The position numbers and the translations under genes are program-made. The notes beneath the pieces are model-generated. The model saw nothing but the letters and a program-made list of their open reading frames with translations. It was not told the origin of the DNA and searched no databases. A stretch of DNA of 64,000 nucleotides from Spinacia oleracea (taxonomy: Eukaryota; Streptophyta; Magnoliopsida; Caryophyllales; Amaranthaceae). Of the stretch, positions 11,479 through 24,230 are shown piece by piece. The DNA lies in contig NC_079490.1 of NCBI RefSeq assembly GCF_020520425.1, positions 7,688,001 to 7,752,000 of the forward strand. Direction: 5' to 3'. Positions within the stretch are counted from its first letter, which is position 1; each line of letters begins with the position of its first letter.

Positions 11479-14400
11479 TCATCCAATGGGCCTCATGCCC
11501 ATCCCCTCCGACGTTTCCAAAACTAGTTTCTTACATAGGCCTTTCGTTAACGGATCCGCGATGTTCTTTTCGGACTTGACATAGTCCAGTGATATCACTC
11601 CACTTGACAGCAATTCTTTGACAGCCTTGTGCCTCAAACGAATGTGTCTTTTCTTTCCATTGTAGGCTTGGTTGTTTGCCACGGCAATAGCAGATTGCGA
11701 ATCACAATGAAGTGCAACTGAAGGAGCTGGCTTCCCCCACAGTGGAATATCTGCAAGCACGTTCCTCAACCATTCTGCCTCATGACCTGCCAATTCAAGA
11801 GCAATAAACTCAGATTCCATAGTAGACATAGCAGTACAAGATTGCTTACAGGATTTCCAAGAGACAGCTCCACCCCCTAGGGTGAAGACATAACCACTAG
11901 TGGAGTTGACTTCATCATTTCCAGATACCCAGTTGGCATCACAATAACCCTCCAATGCTCCTGGAAATTTGGAGTAGTGCAATCCCCAATCCATGGTACC
12001 CCTTAGGTACCTAAGCAATCGCCTTAACGCACCCCAATGCTCATTGCTTGGGTTATGGGTGTACCTGCTCAATCTACTTACAGAATAGGCAATGTCAGGT
12101 CTAGTATAGTTCATGAGAAACATAACACTACCAATAATTTTAGCATACTCAGATTGACAAACATGATCACCTTTGTTTTTCTTTAAATGAATGCTTATAT
12201 CATAAGGGGTCTTGATTGGATCGACATAAAATGAATCAAACTTTTTAAGAAGCTTTTCAACATAGTGAGCTTGGCTGAGACAAATGCCATTTGGAGTTCT
12301 AATAATTTTCACTCCCAAAATCACATCTGCCTCACCCATATCTTTCATTTCAAATTTTGAACTCAAGAATTCTTTTGTTTCATTCACTCGATCCAAATCA
12401 GTACCAAAAATTAGCATGTCATCCACATAAAGACAAATAATCACACAACCAGAAGAATCATGTTTATAATAAACGCAAGAATCACCTTCATTTACATGAT
12501 AGCCATTACTAGTCATGGTCTTGTCAAACTTGTCATGCCATTGCTTAGGCGCTTGCTTAAGCCCATACAATGACTTGACCAGTTTACAAACTTTGTTTTC
12601 TTGACCTGGAACAACAAAACCTTCAGGTTGAACCATATAAATCTCTTCATCTAAATCACCATTTAAAAATGCAGTTTTCACATCCATTTGATGCACAACA
12701 AGATCATGAATGCATGCAAGAGAAATTAAGGTTCTAATGGTTGCAATCTTAGTTACAGGAGAGTATGTATCAAAATAATCAATGCCATGTTTTTGAGTAA
12801 AACCCCTTACCACAATCCTGGCCTTATATTTATCAATGGACCCACATGATTTCAACTTTTTCCTAAAAATCCACTTACAGGTGATGGGTTTACAACCTCT
12901 AGGCAGATCAACCAATTCCCAAGTATTATTACTTAGGATTGACTGAAGTTCGCTATCAATGGCCTCTTTCCAGAAAACTGCATCAACCGACCTCATTGCC
13001 TCTTCATAGGTTCTAGGGTCGTCTTCTAGGATAAATACATACACAAAATCATCAGTAATCAAGAAAGGTTCAGTTAGGAAAGCAGTAACAAAATCATCAC
13101 CATAACTTGTTTCCTTTCTTGCCCTTTTGCTTCTCCTTGGTTCTAAATCAGACTCATTATTAGTAGTGGAACAAGGAGCAATGGGTAAAGCATTAGAGGT
13201 GCTAGAGGATGGTACATCATTACTAATGCAAGAGATCTTTAAAGGAAAAGTGTTTTCAAAAAACTCAGCATCTCTTGCTTCAATAATGTTACCACTTGCA
13301 TAAGAGTTGTTAGCACCTTTAACTAAAAAACGATAAGCAGAACTTTGATAAGCATAACCAATAAAGATAGAATCAACCGTTTTGGGACCAATCTTGTCTC
13401 TTTTGAAACTAGGTAAGGCAACCTTTGCTAAGCACCCCCACACTTTCAAGTATTTCAGGCTTGGTGCTCGACCCTTCCATAGCTCATATGGGGTCTTGTC
13501 CAGCTTCTTGTGAGGCACCCTGTTCAAAACATGACAAGCAGAAAGAATAGCTTCCCCCCACATATTATCAGGAAGCCCAGAACTAATAAGCATTGAATTC
13601 ATCATATTTTTTAAAGTTCTATTTTTCCTTTCAGCAATCCCGTTTTGTTCGGGTGTGTAAGGAGCTGTTGTTTCGTGAACTATACCATTCTGTTCACAAA
13701 ACGCCTTAAGAGTGTTAGGGTCATACTCACCCCCCCTATCACTCCTAAGTCTCTTGATTTTCCTGTCTAGCTGGTTTTCAACTTCAGCCTTGTACTTGAG
13801 GAACATCTCCTCAGCCTCATCCTTAGACCTGAGAAGATAAACCATGGTGAATCTAGAGCAGTCATCAACAAAAGTAATGTAGTATCTTTTACCGCCCCTG
13901 CTTTCATAGTTTTTAAAATCCCCCAAGTCACTATGAACAAGTTCTAGTACTTCTGTCTGTCTATCTATTGATTTAAAGGGTTTCTTTGTAAATTTTGCTT
14001 CAACACATACTTCACATTTTGCAAAATCAGTTTTAGAAAAGCTTGGAATCATGTTCATTTGTTTGAGTCTTTTAATTGAAGCAATATTAACATGACCCAA
14101 TCTAGCATGCCATAAATCAATAGACTCAGCAATATAAGCAGAAGGAGTACTAGATTTCTTATTCATAATTTCAATGGAAACATCAAGAGTAAACAACCCC
14201 CCATTACAAAAACCCTTTCCCACAAATTCCCCATTGTGAGTAATAACTAGCCTATCAGAATCAAAGGACAACTTCAAACCAGCTTTCATAAGTAAACTAC
14301 CGGAAATTAAATTCCTACGCATTTCTGGGACATGCAAAACATTAGTTAAAGTGAGTGTTTTTCCAGAAGTGAGAGTGAGAACGATCTTCCCTTTGCCTTG

Positions 14401-15414
14401 AACAGTTGCAGAAGCAGAGTTACCCATGAATACATTTTCACCATCAGTCTTCTCGTAGGAAGTGAACATTTCTTTGTTGGTGCAAATGTGCCTGGTTGCT
14501 CCTGTATCAACTATCCACTCAGCAACATCACCTGCCAGATTAGCTTTTGAAACAACAGCAATAAAATTGTTAGGATCAGCAACTGCTTCAACAAGGTGAG
14601 CTTGATTCTGATCTGGCTTCTTCTTGACCCTGCAATCCCTGGACTTGTGACCAGCCTTCCCACATTCAAAACAGTTACCCTTAAACTTATACTTCTGAAT
14701 TTTCCCTTGAGGCTTGAACTGACTGCCCTTCCCCTTAAACTTATCAGAATAGAAATTGCCCCTAGGTTCAACCAGATTAGCTTTAGCAGACCCAGAAAAT
14801 ACAAATAGACCCTTATCCTTAATACGGTTCTCCTCCTCAATTTTTAGGTGACCTACGAGTTCCTCTAGGGTAAGGTCTTTCTTCTTATGCATTAACTGGT
14901 TTCTAAAGTCTTTCCATGAGGGTGGCAGTTTCTCAATTAAAACAATAGCAAGAGTTATATCACATATACTCAAACCCTCGGCAGCCATAGCAATACAGAT
15001 ATTCTCATATGCATGAATCTGATCAATAATAGGTTTATCATCTTCAACTTGAAAACCTAACCATTTACTAACACAATAACGTTTCGTACCGGCATCATCA
15101 GTTCCATACTTTTTCTCTAAACCATCCCAAATATCCCTAGCATGATTATAGCCCATGTAAATGTCAAGCAAAACATTCGACATATGATGCAATAGCATTC
15201 CCTTACAGGTTCTATCATCCTTAGCAAACTTAACCTCAAAATCATGCAATTCATCATCATTAACAGGTTTCACAACATCAGAAATAACATACGCAACATC
15301 AATTTGCTCCAAATAAAATCTCATCCTAACAGCCCAACGTTTATAGTTTTTCCCATCAAGAGGTTCCAATTTCGACATATCAGGAATGAGAAATTTCGAC
15401 ATATTCATAGCCAT
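11479..15414 (-). CDS. Copia gag-pol polyprotein (1311 codons)
   Basis: A single open frame in Copia order. The gag domain comes first. A CCHC zinc knuckle ([14 protein letters not shown], ~residue 245) follows, then an aspartic protease (VDTGATRH, ~305). The integrase has an HHCC finger (H..H..CEVC, ~430-465) and a D-D-E core. The reverse transcriptase contains YVDDML and the C-terminus is a Ty1-type RNase H (CDSQSAIA). Integrase before reverse transcriptase is what defines Ty1/Copia. It is an element protein and not a host gene. Confidence 0.95.
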   Translation of the reverse strand: MAMNMSKFLIPDMSKLEPLDGKNYKRWAVRMRFYLEQIDVAYVISDVVKPVNDDELHDFEVKFAKDDRTCKGMLLHHMSNVLLDIYMGYNHARDIWDGLEKKYGTDDAGTKRYCVSKWLGFQVEDDKPIIDQIHAYENICIAMAAEGLSICDITLAIVLIEKLPPSWKDFRNQLMHKKKDLTLEELVGHLKIEEENRIKDKGLFVFSGSAKANLVEPRGNFYSDKFKGKGSQFKPQGKIQKYKFKGNCFECGKAGHKSRDCRVKKKPDQNQAHLVEAVADPNNFIAVVSKANLAGDVAEWIVDTGATRHICTNKEMFTSYEKTDGENVFMGNSASATVQGKGKIVLTLTSGKTLTLTNVLHVPEMRRNLISGSLLMKAGLKLSFDSDRLVITHNGEFVGKGFCNGGLFTLDVSIEIMNKKSSTPSAYIAESIDLWHARLGHVNIASIKRLKQMNMIPSFSKTDFAKCEVCVEAKFTKKPFKSIDRQTEVLELVHSDLGDFKNYESRGGKRYYITFVDDCSRFTMVYLLRSKDEAEEMFLKYKAEVENQLDRKIKRLRSDRGGEYDPNTLKAFCEQNGIVHETTAPYTPEQNGIAERKNRTLKNMMNSMLISSGLPDNMWGEAILSACHVLNRVPHKKLDKTPYELWKGRAPSLKYLKVWGCLAKVALPSFKRDKIGPKTVDSIFIGYAYQSSAYRFLVKGANNSYASGNIIEARDAEFFENTFPLKISCISNDVPSSSTSNALPIAPCSTTNNESDLEPRRSKRARKETSYGDDFVTAFLTEPFLITDDFVYVFILEDDPRTYEEAMRSVDAVFWKEAIDSELQSILSNNTWELVDLPRGCKPITCKWIFRKKLKSCGSIDKYKARIVVRGFTQKHGIDYFDTYSPVTKIATIRTLISLACIHDLVVHQMDVKTAFLNGDLDEEIYMVQPEGFVVPGQENKVCKLVKSLYGLKQAPKQWHDKFDKTMTSNGYHVNEGDSCVYYKHDSSGCVIICLYVDDMLIFGTDLDRVNETKEFLSSKFEMKDMGEADVILGVKIIRTPNGICLSQAHYVEKLLKKFDSFYVDPIKTPYDISIHLKKNKGDHVCQSEYAKIIGSVMFLMNYTRPDIAYSVSRLSRYTHNPSNEHWGALRRLLRYLRGTMDWGLHYSKFPGALEGYCDANWVSGNDEVNSTSGYVFTLGGGAVSWKSCKQSCTAMSTMESEFIALELAGHEAEWLRNVLADIPLWGKPAPSVALHCDSQSAIAVANNQAYNGKKRHIRLRHKAVKELLSSGVISLDYVKSEKNIADPLTKGLCKKLVLETSEGMGMRPIG

Positions 15415-15437
15415 AACAGAATAATTGTCTTTTAGAT

Positions 15438-16204
15438 TGTTAGCTAAATAAGTAATTGGAACGACTTAACTGGATATTGCGTAATACGAACTGAAACAAT
15501 TGTCGTGCCGTGGCCGGACCACTGCTCTAAAAGACAATTCCGCGCTACCTCCGATGCAGTAGAACGCTTGCGGTTGCCCTCCAGGGTTTACACGACACCG
15601 AGAATTATGTGCACTCACAATCCCCGATTGGAGACCAGAATATTTGCCCAGAAAAAGAGGAATTTGAGAGAGAGATCGATTGTAAGTTTCTGTATATTTT
15701 TGTGGAAATGAACGATGAATTTATAGTGAGGCTTTTGGGAAGCTGTAACAGCAAAAAACGGCTAGTGGAGAAGTTACGGGAGTAATGGGGAACTGCAACA
15801 GTCATAAAACGGCTAGTGGAGAAGTTACGGGAGTAATGGGGAACTGCAACAGTCATAAAACGGCTAGTGGGGAGTAATGACGTGATTAATGGAGCAGTTT
15901 TCAAAGTTAGTGGGTTGATTAAAACCCACCCCACGCCCGCGAACCGCCAAGTACCAAGTACCAAGTACCAAGTACCAAGGCCCAAGGCCCACGGCCCACG
16001 GCCCTCGCCCGAGCCCGGCCCGGCGCGCGCGCGTGTGTGTGTTGTGACCACCCATGCCACTCACATGCTTTCTTAAACAAATGTTTCCCTCAAACCCCCA
16101 AATATAAACATTGAATATGGTTTGTGTTTTTCCCATGTGGGACTTTTCATATTCCCACATTTTCCCACTCATTTTCTTTTGTTTTCTCACTAGGATTTCC
16201 AACA
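15438..16204 (-). repeat. LTR of the Copia element (5' LTR in element sense)
   Basis: 767 bp, the same family as the LTR at 10269. It carries extra internal repeat blocks: a duplicated 'ggctagtggagaagttacgg' segment and four tandem copies of the heptamer aagtacc near 15950-15980. Confidence 0.93.
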
Positions 16205-16514
16205 GTACCTAGTACCAATTTTACACTTATATTGGAATATTTAATACCAGTTTAATTTTGTTCTTTTGCTTTAAAATATTCATGTTACAAATACTACATA
16301 CGAAACGTCAAAAATAAAATAAAATACTACGTTTTATACATAAAAATAAATAAGAGGGGTATTCGCTTTATTTATTTATTGTTTACCTGTTATTAATCTT
16401 ATTTTCCTCAATAGTCCAAAAATAAAATAAGTTGTTGGCCATTTAACCTGATCAGGCCTAGACTTGAAAACCTCCGAATGTATTATTATTATTTCAAACA
16501 AAAGCCCCATATGT

Positions 16515-16644
16515 CTTGGCCCAGTGGTTAAGACTGAGGGCCTGTGTACGATAGGTCTCAGGTTCGAATCCCCTGCCCCCATTTGTAATTTATATTGCCC
16601 CTGTGGCTCATTCGCACAAAAAAAAAAAAAAAAACAAAAAAAAA
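16515..16644 (+). mobile_element. tRNA-derived SINE with poly(A) tail
   Basis: It begins cttggcccagtggttaagac (box A-like) and continues with aggttcgaatcccc (box B), a short tRNA-unrelated part and an A-rich tail. A 16-bp target duplication caaaagccccatatgt flanks it at 16499-16514 and 16645-16660. The pol III boxes make it look like a tRNA gene, but the tail and the long duplication show retroposition by LINE machinery. Confidence 0.93.
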
Positions 16645-17615
16645 CAAAAGCCCCATATGTGAAAATATGGGGAGTATCTGACAAATTTTAATAGGTCAAA
16701 CCCCATGTCAATAATTAACATACATTATGAACTAATTATTCCGCAATGTAATAATGTTTAGCTTAAAGCCTTAAAGTGTATATAATCGAAAATGAAAGCA
16801 GATTGAGCATGTGCGAAATTTGCAAATACAGATATGCTATGCAATTTAAACAAGGGCTGCTTATAGAAGTTTGTCTGTCACTAGATCACGTTCGCAAATC
16901 ATATTTCCCTATTTTTATAGGATGAATATTGACCACTGTATTTCAGATTTATTAAAAAATAAAAATCTATTACTATATACTAAAAAGAGACACCAGGAAT
17001 AACTCATATATACTAAAAGAGACACCATCAATGACACGTGTCATTTTCTGGTGCACCTTTAGTATTTTCCTTTTTAAATTCTTTTTTATTAAATAATAAA
17101 TAACTATAAAATCGAATATAAAATTGTTAAAAAAATAAGTAAAATTCAGTTTACGAATGATTGTTTACAAAAAATAACGAATGAAATTTCATATAGCATA
17201 ACAAAAATTAAATTCCCTAAAAAATAGAACAAAAATAATAAAAAGAAATCTAAAAATAATGTGTAGTTGGGGTACCTAAATTTTAGGAGAAAAAAAAAAT
17301 AGCAATCGGATATTGTTGAGATAAATACGTGAATAAGTATTCAAATAATAAGTATTCAAATTTTAGCTTCCAAAAATATAGGAAACCACATCAGCCAATA
17401 TATTTAGATTAAGTAAACAGCCAAACCATAAAAAAAAATGAATATAATCTGTTCAGATTACAAAAAACATCCCATAAAATACGGATGGCTATAAAAATAA
17501 TACCGTAAAAAAGATGAATACAATATGTTCAAATTACTTAAACAACCCATAAAATACTGATGGCAGTAGATAACAAATTAATAAATAAAATTACAAAACA
17601 AAAATATTCCCCAAG

Positions 17616-17861
17616 TTACTTACAAAGTAGGTAACAAAATAAAATAAAAAAATATTCTACAAAACAGAAAATTCCTTAAGTTCCCTGCAAAATAGGAATG
17701 CATAGAAAAAGATAACATAAATATCTTTGAAAAGATGATTACTTACAAAGTAGGTAACAAAAAAAAAAAAAAATATATTCTACAAAACAGAAAATTCCTT
17801 AAGTTCCCTGTAAAATAGGAATGCATAGAAAAAGATAACATAAATATCTTTGAAAAGATGA
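17616..17861. repeat. Two tandem copies of a ~123-bp unit
   Basis: Both copies start ttacttacaaagtaggtaac and end atctttgaaaagatgat. They differ only at an A-run and a few bases. The duplication lies inside the Helitron at 16966-18861. Confidence 0.9.
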
Positions 17862-18074
17862 TGTATAGGTAGAAGTTAGAGATAGATAACTAGACATGCA
17901 ACAAAAATTATAAAATAATCCCTGCTTATCCAGTAATCCCTAGAATCTAGAATAATCACAAAGAATTAGGGTTACACCTAATTCAACCAGCCATAATCAA
18001 CAGTATATATACTCCCTACTGATCCAACAAATATTATCAAGCAACATTATAAACGTCATTTGTGTGAGAGAAAA

Positions 18075-18221
18075 AATGGCACAAAATTTAAGTCTCGTAC
18101 AGAGTATTAATCTATCCATAGAAAACGTAACGATACAAGGGTTATCCGACTATGGACAGTTCATGCCTTCAATAATCCAAGTGAAAAGTATATTGTTGAA
18201 ATAGTTTTACTAGATGCAGAG
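18075..18221 (+). pseudogene. Replication protein A-like (OB-fold) fragment
   Basis: An ATG at 18075 opens MAQNLSLVQSINLSIENVTI. After a one-base frame change the reading continues as RLWTVHAFNNPSEKY and VEIVLLDAE, then meets a splice-donor-like GTAATT. The pattern 'RLW..FNNP.E...EMVLLD.EG' is that of the plant RPA1-like DUF223/OB domain, a gene type that plant Helitrons often carry. Only the N-terminal part remains and it is frameshifted, so it is not functional. Confidence 0.65.
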
Positions 18222-18355
18222 GTAATTCCATTATTCATATTGTGCTATATTCAACGTTAATATCGTGAAATAATATGTTGCTAACTATTTCTTTATTTTA
18301 CTTTTTATTGTATACTAGGGTGGCAAGATTCAAACTTCCTTATTGCTAACCCCTC

Positions 18356-18552
18356 TACCGTCCACGTCAGCAAGAAAACCGGTCTAACTTTTATTTTTTT
18401 TTATAAAATCTATAATAAACCGCTATTTGAAATAGCGGCTTATAAAATCGCGGGTTTTGTTTTAAAACAAACATACATTTGAGTTCGCGGTTTATAACAT
18501 TGAACCGGGAAAAAAATGTACTTTTCTTTCTTCCATGCTGACGTGGACGGTA
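18356..18552. mobile_element. Small inverted-repeat element (MITE) in the Helitron
   Basis: The ends taccgtccacgtcagca and tgctgacgtggacggta are perfect inverted copies. The interior has a second hairpin (ccgctatttgaaatagcgg). It is non-coding. The superfamily is not assigned because the target duplication is unclear. Confidence 0.7.
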
Positions 18553-18861
18553 TGAAGGGAAATAAGTTAGAACGTGACGTATTTTGAGAATTATTGGATC
18601 TTTAACCAATATTGAAGGAGATCGCTCAATAATATAAAAATTAAAATTGTTTCATATTCATGTATATATTCATGTTATTAGTAGATATATTGTTCACCTA
18701 TGCACCGTAAGAACATCTCAAATTAATAATTATACGAAGTATTTGAAAAGTGTAACATTAGTGGTACGGAAATTAGATGGATACGAATTATTTTTTAACA
18801 AAAATATGTATAACATGTCAATAATTTTGGATTACCGTGCATTGCACGGGTCCTATACTAG

Positions 18862-19101
18862 TAGATAAATAAAGACTCAGCCAAAGATAATGATATATAA
18901 ATTTTGCTAGAAAGTAAAAAGATAAATAAAACTCAATAAAAGATAATAAGAGAAAATTAAAAATAGATAAATAAAGACCCGGTAAAAGATAATTTAAGCA
19001 ATTTTTAATAGATAAATAAAGATCCATTAAAAGATAAAAAGACATAAAAGTCTCATAAAAAAATTGATTTTAACCCGTGCATGCACGGGCTTTAAATCTA
19101 G
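18862..19101 (+). mobile_element. 3' tail of a second Helitron
   Basis: Repeats of 'tagataaataaagac..gg(t/a)aaaagata' lead to a hairpin cccgtgc-a-tgcacggg (19074-19089) and a terminal CTAG at 19098-19101 before T. The same tail occurs at 44442-44599. The Helitron ending at 18861 appears to have landed in or beside this one; its own 5' end is not identified. Confidence 0.75.
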
Positions 19102-20702
19102 TAAATACTTAATGTAGAGTACTTGATAATTTACAGCCCATTTTAACCGCGTTCTCTTCACCTTAAAAATACTACGTACTCCTTAAAATGCACATATATA
19201 TACTTTTAGTAAAACACAAGTTACGTACTCCTTAAAATACACATGTATACTTCCTAACACTTTAAAAAACACAAACTTCAATTTACTATTGCTGCAATAG
19301 TGTTGTGCCGATTTTACCCCACCTTTCAACCTTAATTACTAAATTTTCCATGATGTTGGATGATGCCACGTGTTCCATCATCTATCTGCCTTATTTGATC
19401 GTCTTTGTTTCCCCTTTCTCTTTCCTCGACTATGGGATCTTTTTCCCCTTCCATTTTCAACAAACCCTAGCTCTCATCTTTGCAATCTCTTCCTCCCCCT
19501 TCACCTCTCTCCTTCCATCATCCTAGATTTCCAGATCGTCAATCTCCGTTCTTCTTCAAGAGGATGTTAGTTTATGGTGATCGAAGGCCCACATTCGAGG
19601 ATTTTGAGAAGGAGTCCAACTATGGAACCATTGATACATTTGAAGGTGAAAATCGATTGTTTTCGGTAGTTTTGTTCTTGATTTTGCTATTTTAGATTAG
19701 TTAAACTCACTGTCTCCTTCCATTTTCAACCCTAGCTATTCGTTCTCATATGACGAATCTGTTGCTTCGTAATTCGCCTCTTCAATAACCGGCACCCAGG
19801 TTCACTCCTTCTGAATCTCCTCACTATCAGTTCGTCTCTTTCTCCCTGGTATGATTCACCTTTGTCTGGATTTTTTGAATTAGGGTTTTATTTCTTGCTT
19901 TTAATGGTTGATTTGCTTTTAATTGTTGATTTTTTTGAATTATGGCTGGTTTAATTAAATTGGAATATTGATATTATTTGAAACACGACTAAGTTTATTG
20001 GCACATACTTTAGATTAGGAATTGTAATTTGAATTCATCTGGCAGAATTTGGGATCATACTCGATTTCCCATTTTAATTTAGAGAATAAAATTACTCTTC
20101 TTCAATGTCTCCCATCATCACCATAATTGTTGAGGATTTTGGTCACGGGTTTTTGTGAAGGCGGATATATATGAGTTTGTATGATTGTAATTGGAGTTGC
20201 ATTTATATGATTGTAATTGGAGTTGAGTTTATATGATTGGTATTGAGATTTCATGAAGTCTGTTACTTCTAAAGATAAGGTAATACATGAAGACAATTGT
20301 TCCATACTTACCATAAGATAAATACTGGTGCTTGATTTTATAAAGGTGCTTGATTTTATAAGATTCACTTTTATGCCAGATTAACCATTATATGTTGAGA
20401 GTTCTGATACAGGACTTTTCTGCCAAACCTTTTCATTAAGTTGGACCGTAGAAAATCCTGTTTGCCATAACGGTGGGGGTGGAAATTGCGTTACGGAGTA
20501 GATTTTTGTTTTAAGAACCAGAGTTTGTCAAGGCTTATTTTGGGAAGCAATTGTAAATTGCCAAATTTTATCTGAACTGCATTCTATGATGATTTTATAG
20601 TTATCAGAAACAACCTTTTTCTAAATTGACTAGGGTTTATTGCCTACATTATTATCTCCCTTAATTTATTTGAATCTCTGAGTACTCTATTATTGCTTGC
20701 AG

Positions 20703-22084
20703 GTGGTAATTATGAAAATTGTAAGCTATCCCAACATAGTCAATCTTATCGAGGTGATTAATGATCCAGACACAGATCACTTCTATATGGGTATTTTTTC
20801 CACCATTTCCTTTCGTATCACACTTCTGAATTTTTGTTTGTTGGAGGCTAAATGGATCTGGAATTTTTTTTTTTTGGCCTTTTAGTCAATGAAATTGTAA
20901 TTTTCTTTGTTCAGTTGAGTATGTGGAGGGCAAATGGGATTGTGAGGGTGTTGGACCACCTGGTGGCTTAGGGGAAGCTATCATGAGACAATATTTACGA
21001 GATATTGTTTCTGGGTTAATGTATCTTCATTCACATGTAAGATCACTTTAGTTCCATTTTAAATTTTGTTGCCCCCAAGGTCCATATTGGTCTTATTTGT
21101 AATGCGCTTTTCAAAAAAAGTCTGCTTGGTGCTATTTTTTTTTTCTATTCGTATGGTGTTGGGAATCCAGAAGAGTATATGGGGATTCTGACACTTTGTT
21201 TACTGCATTTCCTACATCAAAATCATCTTAAATGTTGTCCCAATGCCTCTAAAAGAGGCTCCTGATCATTCTAGGGTAAAGGAGGATTGGATGTATGTAG
21301 CTTATTTATAAGATGAAAGATAGGTGGTTTCCAATTGATCTGTGATACCCTTAAAAAAAATTTGATCTGTGATTCAAAACAAGAACTGAATACTGCCTCA
21401 CTGCCCTACCTTTTTTCTCAGCGCAAAAAACTGTCTCCTACTTTACATTAAGAAAGAAGTGCAGAGAGTTTGCTGATTTATTTGTAATTTAGCATTAAGA
21501 TGTGAAGTTTACTGCAGTTAATCTCTTTAGAAGTTCGAATCTTATGTAGTTCTCCTGGTGTTTTTCATTTCCAGTTAATCTAAGTCTATGATAGATTGAT
21601 AGGTTGTAATAGATGATCAAGCTTAATGTAGTTATATTTACATTCATAACTTTTTCCACAAAGGTTCAGAATAAGGAGATAAGAGGAATGAACAGGGGAT
21701 TCTTCATACCCATTATTAAATCTGTTATTCCAAACTTAGGGCTTTTTCTTTGGGAGGTGGTGTTGTTCTGTTTAGGTTTCTTTTGGTTATAACTATTTAC
21801 TTTTGACTTGTTCATTAATGCATATTATTGCTGAAAGGAGAAGAAACAATGAGTTTTTTCTAGGAGTTTTTTTTCTTTTTTTTTCTTCTAAATTTGGCAC
21901 TTGAACCATCTGAGTTGTAACTTCATTTTTTCACGTGGCTATTGGCATATATTGAATCTTAACAATTTTCTTTTCTTTTGAGAAACAGAATATAGTGCAT
22001 ATGGACATAAAGACTCAAAATCTTTTGGTTTCGCGTAATGGCACTGTAAAGATTGCAAATTTCAGTGTCAGCCAAGTTTTTGAG
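20703..22084 (+). pseudogene. GRIK/SnAK kinase fragment (three exons)
   Basis: Exon-like blocks 20703-20790, 20915-21036 and 21989-22084 each sit between splice sites and read in phase. They give KIVSYPNIVNLIEVI, EYVEGKWD, GPPGGLGEAIMRQYLRDI, VSGLMYLHSH and NLLVSRNGTVKIANFSVSQ. This is the middle of the plant GRIK (geminivirus Rep-interacting / SnRK1-activating) kinases. In the cell these phosphorylate the SnRK1 activation loop. Here the glycine loop, the catalytic lysine region and the C-lobe are missing. The catalytic loop HGDIKPDN has become HMDIKTQN and the metal-binding DFS has become NFS. One codon at the first junction is lost. It is a captured, non-catalytic remnant. Confidence 0.85.
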
Positions 22085-24230
22085 GTAATGGAATAGTATC
22101 TCATTATATTAAATATCAATTTATTTCTATTCTTGATAACTTTGTGCATGTGATCTTTTCCATTCATTATTTGGTTGAGGATACAATGATTTCATTTGAT
22201 TCTGTTGCAAATGCAAATATATCATAACATTTCTAGAGACAACATGTTAGTACCTACATGCGGAGGTCAGAAGATATGGGAAGTGAAACTATAGTCAATC
22301 TTTTTGTTGACAGTTGTAACTGGGAAGATAATTCTCATAACTTCTATGAATGTTATTTTTGTTTTTAAGTGACCATATACTGATATTACACGTTCTTTGT
22401 GCGCCTTTCTGTTTATCTATCAAGACTATTGTCAATTTGACATCTTTTTTCTTTTCTTTTAATTGTGTGTGTGTGCCCAATTTGTGGATGGCTGACAATA
22501 GTCCACGTAGAGGTACGTGCACCACTTTCAAAACGCAAAGAATTGTATATAAAACGCATATTAAACATTAAAAATAATACGGGAAGCACATCCTTAGTAT
22601 AACCCTCTGTACCCGAAATTTAGGGGAAAAAAATCTCTAGAAATTAAAACTCCTTTGATTTCGCTAATTCAGCAATCAGAGGTTTCTCCGTCTTCCCAAA
22701 CAATCTCAATCTTCATCCCTAAAATATCTCCAAACTACCAGAAAATGAATTTATCCCCAATTTCATCACAGTGTAATTTGTATAGCTTTCTTATACACAA
22801 CCGATTCGATAAAAGGGGTTAAATCTGAAGAAATTTAAATTCGCATGGCACTAGAAATTAGAGAACGAACACGGCGAACACCGAAGAAGAACACATAATA
22901 AAAAATCTTATGTACTAACTTTTTTTAAATTATGTTTGTGGTCTAATGTACGTGTTAGTAAAATTGCCGGTAAATTGAATTGATGTTGGTTTTTGAGAAT
23001 TATATAGCTTATCTCAGGGTTGGTTCGGTTTTTGTGCCTGACATTTTCGGTTTTGTTTCAGATTTGATCATATCTTATTATCTTTTATGGTCTGGGATTG
23101 TGTGTGTTTTATCAATTATTCGTTGCTGGGAAATTGAATCATTGTTGCTTCTTTAGTGTTATTTAGCTTTTTGCTGGGAAATTGAATATTTGGGAGTCAG
23201 TGGTTTCAAGTGAGAGAAAGAGTAACAAGAAGAGGTATCAGTGAGAGGGAGTAAGCCAGCAGTATGGTAGCCATGAGTAGGGCAACGTATGAAGGTGCAG
23301 ATTATCTTTTAGACATGGAATTTTGTGTCTTTAAAATCACCGTATGTAGTCTAGCCTTATTTTATTAAAAGAACAAAGACTTTGGATCAAATATGTAGTA
23401 GTACTTTGAGATTATACGGTGATTAGAATGTATTGGAGTATGGATGTTTTAATTTGTAAATGTAAATATTTTCTTGCTGCTATATAGATTAGTATAGCAA
23501 TTTATGGTAGCGTATAGTGGAGTATTACAATATAGATTAAGTATAGCATACTTGGTTCTCTTTATAATGGCGTGGTAGTACCCTAAATCAAAGTTTTCAA
23601 GAAAAATGGAGTTGGCTTTGCATCAAAACAATACATTAATAGAGATTTCAAATAATTAACCAGAGACCAAACCGATCAGTTAATAATTAACCAGATGTTC
23701 TTCTTTGGAATACATTATGTTCTTATATATTCACTCCATGTTTTTTTAATATATATGTCTAATAATTGATCAGATGTTCTTCTTTGGAATAAATTATGTT
23801 CTTATATATTAACTCCATGTTCTTTCTTTTTTATTATTTGTTTAATAATTGACCTGATGTTCTCTTTTGGGATATATTATGTTCTTATATATTCACTTCA
23901 TGTTCTCTTTTTTAAACGGAGCAATACTAAAGAACGTCAGCCTCCATGTTACGGAGTACTAAGTATGTGTTATTTTATACGTATTATCTTCGTACAAACG
24001 TCTTGCTTGTATGTTCCTTAGTAATATCTTGTATGTTCTTCATGATAATACATACTAGCAACAAAAAAATAAGATTCAGACCTAAACTAAAAACTAATAA
24101 AGATTGAATTGATATCACTGAACTACACATATATAATCCGCAAAATCAAAATTAAATTGTAAACCCTTTTCATTAGACTTTTTTTTTATTCAACCGAAGT
24201 TCTGATCTACTTATTAAAACTATTTGCCAG

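Larger units (their letters stand above)
10269..16204 (-). mobile_element. Ty1/Copia LTR retrotransposon, looks whole
   Basis: An element of about 5.9 kb in minus orientation. Direct LTRs lie at 10269-10921 and 15438-16204, both starting TGTTAGCT and ending TTCCAACA. The 5-bp target duplication GTACC lies at 10264-10268 and 16205-16209. A purine tract (gtgggggat on the minus strand) abuts the 3' LTR. One uninterrupted polyprotein frame fills the interior. The LTRs differ by few base changes apart from repeat-block length differences. With the clean duplication and open frame this suggests a young insertion. A decayed relative lies at 54596-55400. Confidence 0.95.
16966..18861 (+). mobile_element. 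Helitron with an RPA-like relic
   Basis: It starts TCTATTACTATATACTAAAA after an A. It ends with the hairpin ccgtgca-t-tgcacgg (18835-18849) and, a few bases later, CTAG at 18858-18861 before a T. This is the classic rolling-circle Helitron layout (5' TC, 3' hairpin + CTAG, A/T target). Early in the element 'gacacgtgtca' is a palindrome, as in many plant Helitrons. It is too short for Rep/helicase, but it carries an RPA-like fragment (18075-18221), a 123-bp tandem duplication (17616-17861) and an inserted MITE (18356-18552). Confidence 0.9.

Noticed and set aside
16515-16590. Possible tRNA gene (box A and box B present)
   Set aside because: It has a poly(A) tail and a 16-bp target duplication and cannot form a full cloverleaf by eye; it is a SINE.
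19564-19695. Possible first exon starting MLVYGDRRPTFEDFEKESNY
   Set aside because: It reads plausibly for about 30 codons but matches no family I know and has no clear splice partner; not enough to call a gene piece.
20703-22084. Working kinase gene
   Set aside because: N-lobe start and C-lobe are absent and the DFS Asp is lost; it lies inside a Helitron with other gene pieces.
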